A DNA stretch of 64,000 nt from Neodontobutis hainanensis (lineage: Eukaryota > Chordata > Actinopteri > Gobiiformes > Odontobutidae), in assembly GCA_024349245.1 (NCBI GenBank), contig JALDNG010000441.1, forward strand, positions 124,001 to 188,000. Reading direction: 5' to 3'. Each line of letters opens with the position of its first letter. Positions within the stretch are counted from its first letter, which is position 1. The notes under the pieces were generated by a model. It was given only the letters and a program-made list of their open reading frames with translations. It did not search any database and had not been told where the DNA came from. Shown piece after piece: positions 52,890 to 64,000 of this stretch. The position numbers were made by a program, and so were the translations under genes.

Positions 52890-54518
52890 CTACCCACAAA
52901 AATAACGATTGTATTTTAATCCAATATGAGATCCAACGATATCTACACTGTTCAAAACATGATCCAACATCTGTTTTGTTTGACTTGAAGAAATGCAAAA
53001 TCTTGCACGAGATAACAAAATCGGAGTTGCAGGAAATCCTACAACCACAACAGCCACGTTGTGTTCAAGCATCCGTCTGCTAAATTCGCTGGAATTATTT
53101 AAAAGGTCACCAAATTTTCCCAGGAATATAAATCAAAAGTGGAACAATAGGAGAACTGTCAGATCCGTATAAAATGAATCCCATTTTCTTCAACCTTGAA
53201 CGGAAATAAACGATATTATTTCTAAGTTGTTGTAATTTTCGTTGCCCAAGATTTCCTGCTATTTCACCAGAAACAATTTTCAACGAAACTATAATCTGAG
53301 CACAAACAGCCGGAGACATGGTAACACCAAAATAGGTAATGTATGAATGTGTCCGAATGTGGTCGACAATTTGCTATGTTCAACGAACAAAAAACTTTAT
53401 TCGCGGCGATATAACCACCACAAGAACCAAAGCTTTTCGTGAAGGTTCCCATCATCACGTCGATATCCGCAGGGTTGATGTTAAAATGCTCAGTAACGCC
53501 CCTCCCGTTGGACCCACTGCATCCAATGCTATGAGCTTCATCGAGGTATATGTAAAACTAAACGGTAAACATGAAAATCACCTTGTATTTTTTCTTTAGT
53601 TTAAGAATGGCGGGTAAATTTATGTAGGATCCTTCCATGCTGTAGATTCCTTCAACAATTAGGAGTATTTTTTCCATTCACGGTGAGCTTTGCCGCGTCC
53701 TTGAATGAGAATTTCTCTCAGAATAGCCTCAAGGTCCTCCATATCTATTTAAAAAAACACAAAACCATTGTGCTTAAAGATGAAGATTTTACATCCAGAA
53801 AGACGCGCTCCAAGGACCAACGAGGCGTGGTTAAGCTCGTCGCTCACGATGCAGCATTTTTCATCCAGTAAAGCTTGGACATTGCTAGAGTTTGTAGCAA
53901 AACCCATGGGAAAGCAGATAGCGTCTTCCTTGCCAACAAATTTAGCGATCGTGGTTTCTAATTTTCTTTGAATTTTTGAATATCCTTCGAATCAAAACCA
54001 ACAATACCGAATTCATTGTAGGTTGAACATGTTGAGACACCGTATTTCAACAGCATCTTCTCCACATAGGCATGACACACGTCTAGTGGGTCTCCGAACC
54101 CTAAGTAGTTATACGACCCCATATTTATTGCCCGAATGCTTTGCCCGTTTTCTCTGTTAGTCACAACTACCTACCTCAACGGGTCGAACATTGATTTACG
54201 TTCTCGTTCAAGAACAGTCACCATAGCGCCTGCACAGCTCGAGATCGGCCTATTCCAACAATCAATCATTCTGCGGTACAGGTTTCGTGTGTAGAAGCTT
54301 TCAAAGTCCCATATCAGTGGCACAAAACCCTATATGCAAAAATCTACTACTTTAATAGTTTGATCTGGGTCAGCTACATCTTTTATTACCTTATACTTGA
54401 CTAAAAGATCCCTGAGATGACCCATGATGTAGAGCATTGCATAACTTAAATATGTGAAAATGGCGATTATGATTGGTATGTCCTGCATTTCTTCCTCTTT
54501 TAATTTATATGATCTCAT
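52890..54518 (-). CDS. SPTLC2: Serine palmitoyltransferase subunit 2
   Basis: PLP-dependent subunit of serine palmitoyltransferase in the ER membrane. It condenses serine with palmitoyl-CoA, the first step of sphingolipid synthesis. Exons, in order of transcription: 54518-54351, 54329-54175, 54153-54008, 53984-53766, 53744-53582, 53557-53396, 53373-53111, 53088-52890. Introns: 21, 21, 23, 21, 24, 22 and 22 nt. About 491 residues. An N-terminal hydrophobic segment (IIIAIFTYLSYAMLY) comes first, then FYTRNLY, INMGSYNYLGF, MGFATNSSN, SDELNHASLVLGARLSG and YLDEAHSIG. The PLP-lysine motif is TFTKSFGSCGGY, followed by the C-terminal VVVVGFPATP and SRARFCIS. Spliced spacing matches the family without gaps. 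One base is missing in a T6 run (53668-53673) at WKKILLIVEG. The divergent small ORF starts 148 bp upstream. Confidence 0.93.
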
Positions 54519-54665
54519 TTATTTTTCAATTGATGTAATCGAAAATTAGCCGCACCATCTTGTACAATTTAACACCTTCAAATCTTATTTGTTTCCATCA
54601 CAAAAGGCGGTTTTAAAATGATTATTTAAAAATCGTAAGAAATTTTTAACAAAACTAGGATATTT
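54519..54665. promoter_or_regulatory. Probable shared promoter region
   Basis: Only 147 bp separate the start codon of SPTLC2 (minus) from the ATG of the small plus-strand ORF at 54666. The spacer is AT-rich with no clear TATA or Inr element. If the small ORF is real, both genes likely share a bidirectional promoter. Confidence 0.3.
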
Positions 54666-54887
54666 ATGCCGAGCATTGGAAGAATAAATAAATTAAAAAA
54701 AACATATGACCTCAAAGGAATTTTTAAATATCATGAGAACCAACTTCTTTGTCTTATCTTCGTTACTTTTTGGACAACATTTTACGTGGGCGACGTCTCA
54801 AAAATTTGCCGGATAAGACAAACTCTTTCACAAGCCATGAGAAATTCTGATTTAATCATGTTTCTTTTGCACGTACGCTCAAACTGA
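54666..54887 (+). CDS. Small single-pass membrane ORF
   Basis: 73 codons from ATG to TGA. Basic N-terminus (INKLKKTYDLKGIF), one membrane helix (LLCLIFVTFWTTFYV), and a polar C-terminus. The layout suits a small ER or mitochondrial inner-membrane protein. No family recognised. A 23-nt GT...AG segment inside could be an intron, but splicing would shorten the frame, so I read it unspliced. Confidence 0.4.
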   Translation: MPSIGRINKLKKTYDLKGIFKYHENQLLCLIFVTFWTTFYVGDVSKICRIRQTLSQAMRNSDLIMFLLHVRSN

Positions 54888-55241
54888 AATTGCAAAAACG
54901 ATTAATATTTCGTACGTTTTTCCTTATAAATAAAAGAGTAGTGTGTATTTTAGTTACATACGCGTGGTCAGATTTAAACCTTACAGCTCTCAAAAGCCTC
55001 AAATACTTTTGGCGAATTTTCAGCTTTTTACAAATCCCACAGTGAACTCACAAGATAATAGGAAAATTTTACGTTTTCAAAGTATAAAAAGCGTCAAGTT
55101 TTTACCTTAACTTTAATTTTTTTATTTTGAATTAATATTTAATGACACTTTTAATTTTATGGAAAGCTCTTAAGACTTTTATCTAAAACTATTATGTTTT
55201 TTTAGATTTTAAATTAACCTAACAACAAGATAAATAATTCT

Positions 55242-55454
55242 ATGCAAGTAAACCATGACAACAATGATATAAAATTCATCAAAATCGCAATCCCCTTTTC
55301 ACTTATTTTACACATTATAGTCTATGAAAAGGTATTTTTAATTGAAATAATTTTGAATTACATTCATGTTTCTTCGCTTATCGTCGCGAATTCAATGGTT
55401 ATCAGCACTCTCAACGTATTCAAAAGGTGGAAATTTATAAGTGAACCTAATTAA
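55242..55454 (+). CDS. Small hydrophobic ORF, unknown
   Basis: 70 codons from ATG to TAA. Polar start (MQVNHDNNDIK) and two hydrophobic segments (IAIPFSLILHIIV; ILNYIHVSSLIVANS). Possibly the first exon of a membrane protein. No family recognised. Confidence 0.35.
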   Translation: MQVNHDNNDIKFIKIAIPFSLILHIIVYEKVFLIEIILNYIHVSSLIVANSMVISTLNVFKRWKFISEPN

Positions 55455-56065
55455 AATCATCTATAGTTCATCGTTTAAAATTAATTTTAATCATCCCACC
55501 CCCAAAAATACTACTTTTACAAAATAAGGCTAAATAAGTTTAATTTTAATTTCTGGATTTTTTATAAATTATCATCTCCTACGCAGTTAAAACCAGGAAT
55601 TATCTTCGCATATTATTCCAGTTAACGAAATGTTTTGTCACCATTGATTAAGAAATTAAATATTTGAAATTTTTTTCAAAGATTTACATTCTGTCTTTTT
55701 CCTGTGGCTTTTTAATATTAGATTTCGTTTTATATTTCAGTGCAGTTCAAATATTCCAATCATAACGCATTCTTATGTTTTAACATAGTTGAATCTGCAA
55801 AAATGGAAAATTTCTAATTATTCCAATACCCTTTAAATCCTAATAACATACTTTATCCCTTTCAAAGTTACGTTACAGAATTAAAGACATTTTTTAATGT
55901 CTCTAATTCAAAATATGATGCATTACATTACATTCTATTATCACTAAAGCATCTATCTTTGATTTTATTCAAAAATTCAAAATTTAAAATTTTGGAATTT
56001 ATTTTATCAGATTGCTGATGTAAAAAAGAATCGTTTAAGGGTGATAAAAACTTTTTAGCCAAGAC

Positions 56066-56087
56066 ATATATATATATATATATATAA
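56066..56087. repeat. (AT)11 microsatellite
   Basis: Uninterrupted AT dinucleotide run of 22 bases. Confidence 0.9.
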
Positions 56088-58811
56088 ATGAAAGTTATCA
56101 TAAATCCTAAACATTATAAAATTAAATCAACACGTTTCCAAAATAAAATTCTCCATACTCTGAGCTTTTCACGACCATGTTATCGAAAGCACAAAACCGT
56201 AAGAATTATAAGACGACAGTTTTTGTTTAAACTTATAATCGTTGAAATAGTCCATTGAACAGAGAATAAATTTTCCTATGAATAAATCTGCTTTCTAAAC
56301 ACGAAAAAGATTGTAATAACTAAAAAGATAATTTTGATGATCTTGATGAACTTAACTGAAACATTCAAACCATTATTGAATGTAAAAAATTACCTGTTTT
56401 TATTTCTCATGCTATAATATGACAAAAAGTAACTTAACTAAATAGCTAACTCAATATTTTGTCATTAACTTTTTCCTGTTATACTTTCGGCCCCACTCGT
56501 GTAAATCATGATTTATTGACTTAAATTTTTTAAGCTTTAACTATATTATTCTATGCATTATTACCCATATAATTAATTACTCATGAATTATATTTTTTCT
56601 TGTTAAAAGAGGTAGTTAGATGAAATTTAGACAAGTTCTCAAATATTCATTTATAATATTAAGTGAAATTGAAAAACTATTTATTTTTAAATTAATTTAC
56701 ACGAAAAAATGTAAATATATATTCTAGAAGCCTTTCTATGAATAGCGGAGAAATTACATGGTAATCGTTGTTTTTACAATTGTGAATAAAAAATTTTGTC
56801 AAATAACAGCTGAGGTTCGTGGAAGGGGCTTAGTTCTTAGGATTTTTTTTAACTGATTTATTTTGCTAAAATGTTCTGCAAATTTGATGATTGTGGTTCA
56901 TAACTGTTGCTTGAGAAATTTATTCAGTTTGATGATTAATATGTATGATGTTTTCCATATGTAACTTAGCTAGCTTGAGTGATTTTGAACCAAAAAATCG
57001 ATGAAATAGTCGAGTCAAAGTTTTTTATAATTTTAACTCATAGATATACCAAGGTAAAATATTCGTCACCCCTGAGACTCTAACGTCGAACACATATTAT
57101 TTCGCAAATTTGGATGACGTTAAAATTCTATGTATCAGAACCTGAAAGAACAAATTGATAAAAATTAAGCACCAGCTCATTCATATTTAAATGTTACATG
57201 GCACACCAATCAAGAAAGTACTTTTACTTTTTTACAGATGGAAACGAATTTGATTTAACTGAATTTACTTTCGATTATTTTATGAAGATTGCAAAATACC
57301 AATGTTATTGATGAAAGGGATAAATTTCCTTCGAAAATGTGTTTAAATCAAATGGGACGAGGAAATGCAAAACATCATTCGAATGAGAAATACAAAGTTT
57401 CCAAAATCTGTGGCGTAAGTACAATGCAAGAAGGAATAACTGAACTGCTAAAAGATGCCAATTTTTAAAAATTGTAAGTGTATTGATAAAATGTAGTTTT
57501 TACAAGAGACGTAAAAATCGAAATTATTCGGTTTCCAAATTATATAAAAGAATTTTTTGAATGTTTTTATTTGTTTTAGTATGAGTTTGAATGGCTCCAG
57601 CAACGGAATTAAAAAGCTAATTTTCCTCTAACTCTCTCTTCTTCACTTTGATCAGTAGTTTCACAAAGAAAAGCTGCGATTTTAGATTGGGGATATTTTT
57701 GTGAGCAAATGGAAAAATTCGATCACAATCATTTAAAACAAGTCACAATTGCCTCTAAATTTAGGCAGGCAGTGGCTTGCGTTTTTAGTGAATTCCATTG
57801 GTACAGTTCTAGATTTAATTTCCAATCTTCCACAGAAAAATCATAAACTTTCAGATTATTGACCACTTGATATACCTATCAAAGGCGTATCTAGCAGCAG
57901 GTGAAGAGAAAGGTTCACTCACATAAAGTATATAATCTAAATCGAACTTTAAACTTGTCAAACAAGACCTTACTTTGAACTAAATAAAGGTTCGGCATGT
58001 TGAATGATAAACTAACCGTTGAATCACCATACTATTTTTGTTTATTGTTGAGTTTTATGCAAAAAATTGATATCAAATCATTTTCGAATGGTTAGAGCGG
58101 GAAGAGCATAGCCTGTGATGATAATATGGTATTAGTATATAGGTAGCAAGGTGCAATCATTTGTTCGCTTGGCAGCCTTTTCACGTGGACAACTTCGAAG
58201 TATATTTTCATAAGCGTGAAAAATAATCATTTTATTCAATCGAATATAACGCCAAAATCTTACTCTTTCACGAATTTACGATCAATAAATAAATCGAAAA
58301 TATATTATGGAATTATGAAGAAGTAGAGAAAAGAAATCTTTCATATTCTCATGTAAATTTTGGATGATTGGTTTTATGAATTATTTAAAAACGAGGTTAA
58401 AAATGTTTTCTTAAATAGTGAGAGTACTACATCTCTGATGTCCTTAAAAGTGGATGATAAATAAGATTTTGTGTCATCGTAATAAGCGAGCTGTTTCTTT
58501 GTGCTGGCCATTTATAGATTGCTCAGAATTAAACAGATATCGTTGTGGGATGATAAAATAATCTGTTCAATCGCTTGAGGCTTTATTTTAACTCATTTGC
58601 TTTTTGTGATTTTCGTAACAAATGACTTAGTTGGTTCTTTTGTGGGTTTTCGAAATACTAACTAAAAACAATAATTTGACTCAATGGGTATATTTGAACC
58701 GAAACGATGGGTTACAATTACATATGAACTGAAGACGAAGGTTTATATGAGATTAATGAGTATATCAATTCCCCCAAAACTTTTTTCCATTCTTTATGAA
58801 GCTATTCAAAG

Positions 58812-59210
58812 CTGATATGTTAACGTACCAAACTGTGTGCTACTGCCCCTGGTGTCTTGCAGCTTATCAGAGTCTATGGTACTGTTAGCTATCGAACAAA
58901 ATGGTTCTCGTATTGATTGGGGATTGACAACTCTCTGGTTTTTTAATTTTAGTTTTTCAATTTATCCTTCTACGATTATATACTATGTATTTCGACTCAA
59001 CGCCGCCGATAATCTACCTCCATATCGATTTATAAAAGAAATAATATCCTCTCTTTCGAAATACTCTAATATTCTGTCGACAACAAAAGTTTGCCGTTTT
59101 GGACAATTCTTTACTCCGATGATAAGAATGGAGAATTAAGACTGGTATATGTTTTCGACCATGTACTTTATAAGGTTTGCGTAATCAGGCTTTGACGATT
59201 CTTGATCCAT
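58812..59210 (-). pseudogene. RFC1-type BRCT segment with in-frame stops
   Basis: One continuous minus-strand frame begins with ATG at 59210 and ends with TGA near 58812. Its middle matches the BRCT domain of the replication factor C large subunit: NCPKRQTFVVDRILE, FERED, the hallmark INRYGG, S-R-N-T, Y-I-I, and a Lys-rich helix before R-V-V. The usual T-G after the first strand is D-R. The frame is broken by TAA (59138-59136), TAG (58985-58983) and TAA (58964-58962). The first can lie in a 51-nt GT...AG intron; the other two cannot be removed without losing conserved residues. No RFC1 AAA+ or P-loop part was seen nearby. Most likely a decayed copy or fragment. Confidence 0.55.
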
Positions 59211-59386
59211 GCTCACTTATTTTCTAGTCCTCATTTTCAGTTTTCATGAATTCAAGTGTTAAATAATTTTCAATTTAACCAGTATTTCGTTTATTTACGG
59301 GTTTTTAATTTCTAAAGATGTTGTTTTCCTTTTATCGTTTTGTTAAATCTTATTTTGGATTAGTTTCGGAAAAATTTTAATTTTCC

Positions 59387-59578
59387 ATGAAAATTTACCT
59401 CTTTGCTGGGCATAAAACAAATGTGTACGTTTTGGTAAAAATATTTAAAGATATCCGAACCTTTAAAACGCATATTTACAATATAAAACAATCACATAGC
59501 ATGAAAATCAGCTATCAGAAGATAGCGCACCTCTATTCACCAAAAAAGTTTCTCAGAGTGAAAAGAGTTCCTTTTTAA
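59387..59578 (+). CDS. Small basic ORF, unknown
   Basis: 63 codons from ATG to TAA, Lys/Ile-rich (MKIYLFAGHKTNVYVLV), basic C-terminus. No family recognised. Confidence 0.3.
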   Translation: MKIYLFAGHKTNVYVLVKIFKDIRTFKTHIYNIKQSHSMKISYQKIAHLYSPKKFLRVKRVPF

Positions 59579-59976
59579 CGTCAAACCCACGAATAAAAAT
59601 TTGGAAATGCGATTTAGCACAGTAAAGAATATCACCATTATTAAACTAGGTGAGCTAAAAGCCTCTTTTTTATTGAAAAAAACCTGATTTGATACATGAA
59701 AGAAATTCCTTTCAACATATAAATATTTGTATAAACTTCATTGCTAAATATTGAGGTAGAATGCCACTTATTTGCTCAAGTTATAACATGGTCAAAATAT
59801 CAATGAAAATAGTTATCCTCATATTTCTTACAACTTTCAAAAAATCAGATAATACCTGATGTTTAATTAGCTAGATAAATTTGGGTTAATTTTCCGAATT
59901 GCCTCTTCCCCAAGACCTTCAAGAAAGTCGATAGTTTTATTTTTATGTCAATAACATCAGTGAATCTTTTGTTCCA

Positions 59977-60234
59977 TCAATAAAAAATAAGCTCCCAATT
60001 TATATTTGTTATTCTCCATGTCATTTCCTTTAAGTTAATTATTTTTTGGCATTCTAGACGTCGTCCTCTTCCAAAAAAATTCCACAAAAATACAACAAAA
60101 AATGTTAAATACAAAAGGCGCGAGGTTAAGACAAGTGGTAAAAATCGAGGATTGTGCAGCACAATTGACCTTATTATGAAAGTATTTCTTGATATATTTT
60201 TTGAGTTCAACCCAAAATAAAATATAATACTCAT
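59977..60234 (-). CDS. Small single-pass membrane ORF, unknown
   Basis: 85 codons from ATG (60234-60232) to TAA. A central membrane helix (LLYLTFFVVFLWNFFG) is followed directly by basic residues (RGRRLE), as in small inner-membrane or ER proteins with the N-terminus outside. No family recognised. Confidence 0.4.
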   Translation of the reverse strand: MSIIFYFGLNSKNISRNTFIIRSIVLHNPRFLPLVLTSRLLYLTFFVVFLWNFFGRGRRLECQKIINLKEMTWRITNINWELIFY

Positions 60235-63200
60235 TGTCGTAATATTTACACGTAAAATGAATGATTAACTTTTATATCATACAAAAAGGATTTCAAAATT
60301 TTCGGGCATGTATGAGTAGTTTGGCTATTCTCCAAACCAGAAATGGGAAATTTACACAGTTCGAGAACAAGTAGTTTATTTTTGTTACTTTTAATCATTT
60401 AGTTTTCTAATCGCTTATTTCAATCATCCCTGCGCCATATTTAATGCAGGAATGTAAAATTCCCTGAAATATTAACTTTGTCAATTTTCTCCCCTTATTA
60501 ATAAAAAGGACATCTAGTTTACAACCAAATTAAATCAGTTTGCGCATTTAATAACCTCGCTGATTTTTTTCAAAATTATTTTCAACAGTTATGGCAGCCA
60601 AGCGTTCATTCATGCTACTTAACATACAAACTTTTAATTCTAAAAACATTAAGGTTAAATCACATGTTATCTGATAAATAAATGTTCAATATTTAACATT
60701 TCAAAAAAGCATTTATCTGATTGATTTATTGGTTCAAACCTGAAGGGATAAAAAGTTAAGATGACGGTTCTCCAATTGGATATACTCACCAACGTATCAT
60801 TTATACTCATATGAAACTAGGTTATGGTTGTTAAGGATGAGTCGCACCATCCCGTGTCTTCAATACAGCTTCATATCAAGATTCGTAAATTTATTTACTT
60901 ACATTTGAAAGAATCAGCGCACGTTAAACTAATTCTGATTTCAAAATAGAAAGTGTCTCCCCTGAAACTTATTCGTTGAATATAAAATTCTAAAGATAAT
61001 TTATCCTGCAAAATTACAGCCATATCATACGCTTAGCAGGATATTTTCAGGTTTTAAATTATTTTTTACGTACTTAAAAATGTAGCAATACATTAGGTAA
61101 ATTAAATTGAAAAGGACTTCTTGAATTCTTCAAGAGCTCAGTGGAGCCAAGAAGATATACAAGCAGAGTACTTAGATCACCATTCAATAAAAGTGTGTCA
61201 TTCTCTGGCTGGTCATGTTCTTAATTTGAAGGCATTCTTGAATTACTGGCTTCATAACTGGATTGTTGGTTTCCAGGTGTAAAATCTCTTGTTTGAAAAA
61301 TACTCGATGAATCAGATTATGGGCCCTAATTGTTATATTTAGCTTTATTACCTTAAAATGAGCAACGATAATCCTGTAAAGATGGTGATACAGTTCGCCA
61401 GTTTGCTTTAATAAAAATTGACCGATTCAAAAATTTTTTGAAAGGATAAACTTTAATGCATGAATTAAAGATGTTATGTCTTAATTTCTCCAGCAATATC
61501 AAACTTTAAGATTTATCTATTTGTTACAGGCAGGTAAAAAGTCGATTATATTGAGCTTAAAAAGAATAGAATTCGATCTTAAAATTACTTAAAAATGAGC
61601 GGTCCAATATTGTTAAAAATTTAAATTTGAAACAGTATATTTATGCTTCAATGTGAGAGTAACTTGTTTGTTCCAATGGAATGGTTATTTTATTCTGAGA
61701 CTTCGAGATATATTTAATAACATTTTCAACAAGTTTTAACGTTTTCTGAAAGAGGAAGGTCCTTCAAATATTTGACTTACATTGGAAAACTCTTGTGATT
61801 TAAGAAGTTGATTAATACTTTACTTTTGTCGAAAATTCAGTTTTGTAGATTTAACCCAGAGAGGGGATTCAGGAAATATGATTTGTGAGACAAATCTACT
61901 TAACCTAGATTGATAGATAAAATCTAAACGTGCACTGAAGATAAAGCTTTGTTTAACGATTGAAAAATTTCAAGTCATGTACTGGTTAAAATATTTGTCT
62001 CTGAAAACCATTTATTGAATTAGAAAGGAATAAATGATAAAAAATATAAATTCTTTGAAAATAGTGCACATACGTGCATCTGCTTGGAAAAGGTGACATA
62101 TGGGATCATTAAATTAATAAATATTCCTGAAACGTTGAGAAAAATTTAATTTCGTCGCTTTCGAAAATTTTAAAGATTTCAAAAACTATGGTACTTAAAC
62201 ACAAATCTTCGAAGTTTATGAAGCTATACTTAGCTTTATCAAAAGGAAATTAACCTGAAAATAGTCATTTTTAAACAGAGTTAATTTTTTTCATGATTTT
62301 CATCATAAAAGTGAAGAAAAATAAACTTAAATAAATATTACTTATACTTGTGCCAAACTCTTCAACCAGTAGGTTATAGAAAAATGAAATCCACAAAGGT
62401 TGAATAATTTTTACAAACCTTATAAGTATTCAAAAAAATTTATGATCAAATCAACAATTAGATCATTTATTCAAATGTAGAGGATTCACATAAGCGAATG
62501 GAAACAACAAACTAATTACATGCACTAAATTCACATCTTTCAGATATCCGTGAATTGTTAAAATGCATGAAACATCGAAAAATATAAAAAATAATCAAGT
62601 TGTTTGGACTATTTGGGAAAAATTTGTGTTGGACTTGTGATTTTATATTTAATGCTTGTTATGCATTAAATATCTACAATTATTTCTCATCTTCAAAAGG
62701 TTAGAAATAAACTCAATTTCTTAAATCTCTAAAGATCGTTCAAAATACCTTTGGTGGTTTATGTCCTCTCTCAACTATGTAAAGCACTGATTTCTCAAAC
62801 AATATATGGTTTATATTCAGGGAGTTTGAGGGATTAAATGCCATAGAAGAGGAAACTCTTGAATTTCACCTTTTTGACAAATTTTGTTTCACAAATAATG
62901 ATAGAGTTTGATAAGAGTATTCCCATACAGAAAAACGCGAAATTAAGCATTGAGCAAGGCGCTTAGATACTTTACCATGTAAATTGGCAATGGCGTGAAG
63001 AATTCTAAATCATATTTTAAATTTTCTTTCAAGATTCTTATAAATTTGTTCCAAAATATGGTTGAAGGAAGATAATTCTGTGTTTATTTGAACTTACTTT
63101 TAATGATTCCATCTCCTGCCTTTTTAGATGATGATAACTGAAGGAGTCACAAAACGTGTTCAATCATCATTTTAACCCATAATTGTAAAAGGTTTTGTTT

Positions 63201-63724
63201 GATAAGTTAGCAAATTGACAGTTATTGAATTTATTAAAATTAAAAAAATCTTTTGGGGAAAAATTCTATTGATTCCGAAATTGGTGGTATACATATTTAT
63301 ACCATGTCAAAGTATACCTTACACCAGAGAAACACAGGGAGTAAAGTGAAAAATATTAAGAAAATCACCCAAATAAATTTATCATAAAAATAAATGAAAT
63401 GCATTTTTCGATTTATTATTAACTTTTTAGGGTTAAAAGATGAGAATTATAGGAAGCCAAACACAACAGGTATAGAAGGCCTTCTAAACATTAAAAATCT
63501 TAAAATACGATACTATTTTTTAATTTTTCATGGCTCTTTTATATGTGTATAATCAAACAAGAACAAAAATATCTCAAGGAAAATACATGTTACATCTGAA
63601 ACTATGAATACCTTGAGTATTGAAAATTATTACCTGGAATCGTACAAAAATGAATTGATTAAATTCACTAATATTTTGAATATTCTTACCAAAACTAGAT
63701 TTAAAAATTCTAAAACAAATACCT

Positions 63725-63916
63725 ATGTGTAAAATTAAATATAACATTCAGCCAAACACTAAAAGAAGACACATCAAAGAAATATTCTTTGAAAAAATTA
63801 TCGATTTGTTATTCACCTCAAAATTGATTTTAAATTTTAAAAGAATAATCGATTATGTTTCTGAATCGTCTAAAAGAAGAAAACCAAAAAGAACCGTAAC
63901 TCGTGTTAGAATTTAA
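63725..63916 (+). CDS. Small basic ORF, unknown
   Basis: 63 codons from ATG to TAA, strongly basic at both ends (NTKRRHIKE; SSKRRKPKRTVTRVR) with a hydrophobic centre. Could be a small nuclear or ribosome-associated protein, or a first exon. No family recognised. Confidence 0.35.
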   Translation: MCKIKYNIQPNTKRRHIKEIFFEKIIDLLFTSKLILNFKRIIDYVSESSKRRKPKRTVTRVRI

Positions 63917-64000
63917 TGATTAAAGGAGACGTTTACTGTTTATTTAAGATCCCTAAGGATGTAAAATTTCAGGGAAAACGCTTGCGCATTTTCGATATTT

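Larger units (their letters stand above)
54888..58811. other. AT-rich interval, mostly unassigned
   Basis: Contains the small ORF at 55242 and an AT microsatellite. Open segments at 57295-57470 and 57660-57845 (+) and an ATG frame at 58511-58374 (-) look protein-like but match no family. Frames of this size are common by chance here. Confidence 0.4.
59579..64000. other. AT-rich interval, mostly unassigned
   Basis: Apart from the two small ORFs listed here (59977-60234 and 63725-63916), I see no gene, RNA or repeat in the last 4.4 kb. Confidence 0.45.

Noticed and set aside
58837..59139. Plus-strand 100-codon ORF
   Set aside because: No ATG at its start; it is the antisense of the BRCT frame, which has clear family residues.
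1..64000. CRISPR arrays, insertion sequences, long terminal repeats or viral genes
   Set aside because: None seen; no direct repeat array, transposase or reverse-transcriptase motif was found by reading.

Overview
This window is AT-rich animal nuclear DNA. No gene inside it is bacterial or viral. Recognisable genes are a ShK-domain protein (3' part), a secreted C-type lectin/LamG/PA14-type protein, dynactin subunit 6, a WNK kinase, a USP16/USP45-type deubiquitinase, mitochondrial ribosomal protein L14 and serine palmitoyltransferase subunit 2. A small coiled-coil protein, a two-exon type II membrane protein and a degenerate RFC1-type BRCT segment are also present. The gene set is metazoan.

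The most striking property is splicing. When the reading frames of the conserved genes are followed residue by residue, almost every frame change is explained by a GT...AG intron of only 21-25 nt. I count 32 in this size class, plus a few of 28-53 nt. The reconstructed coding lengths then come out as whole codons. Introns this short in an animal point to a dicyemid mesozoan (for example Dicyema), whose genomes are known for highly shortened introns. The species assignment is inference.

Layout: 2-742 (+) end of a ShK-domain/acidic protein; 743-5615 no gene seen; 5616-9009 (+) lectin gene with 13 exons; 9010-11716 AT-rich with weak candidate coding islands; 11717-12250 (+) coiled-coil protein with 3 short introns; 12343-12805 (-) weak convergent candidate; 12806-18050 mostly empty; 18051-18470 (+) DCTN6; 18471-32274 mostly empty, with a possible HExxH metallopeptidase exon at 24386-24697; 32275-35132 (+) intronless WNK; 35133-42242 mostly empty; 42243-44534 (+) USP16/45 with 11 exons; 45902-46244 (+) type II membrane protein; 46354-46614 (+) small membrane ORF; 47946-48338 (+) MRPL14; 52890-54518 (-) SPTLC2 with 8 exons, divergent from a small ORF at 54666; 58812-59210 (-) RFC1 BRCT remnant with in-frame stops; the rest is AT-rich sequence with a few short ATG-initiated ORFs.

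The genes are unrelated housekeeping and surface functions; I see no operon or functional cluster. A second theme is one-base frame breaks inside conserved domains (lectin, WNK, USP, SPTLC2), each at an A or T homopolymer. They look like assembly or sequencing length errors, but would be interesting if real. Many short open frames arise by chance at this base composition, so small ORFs are reported with low confidence.
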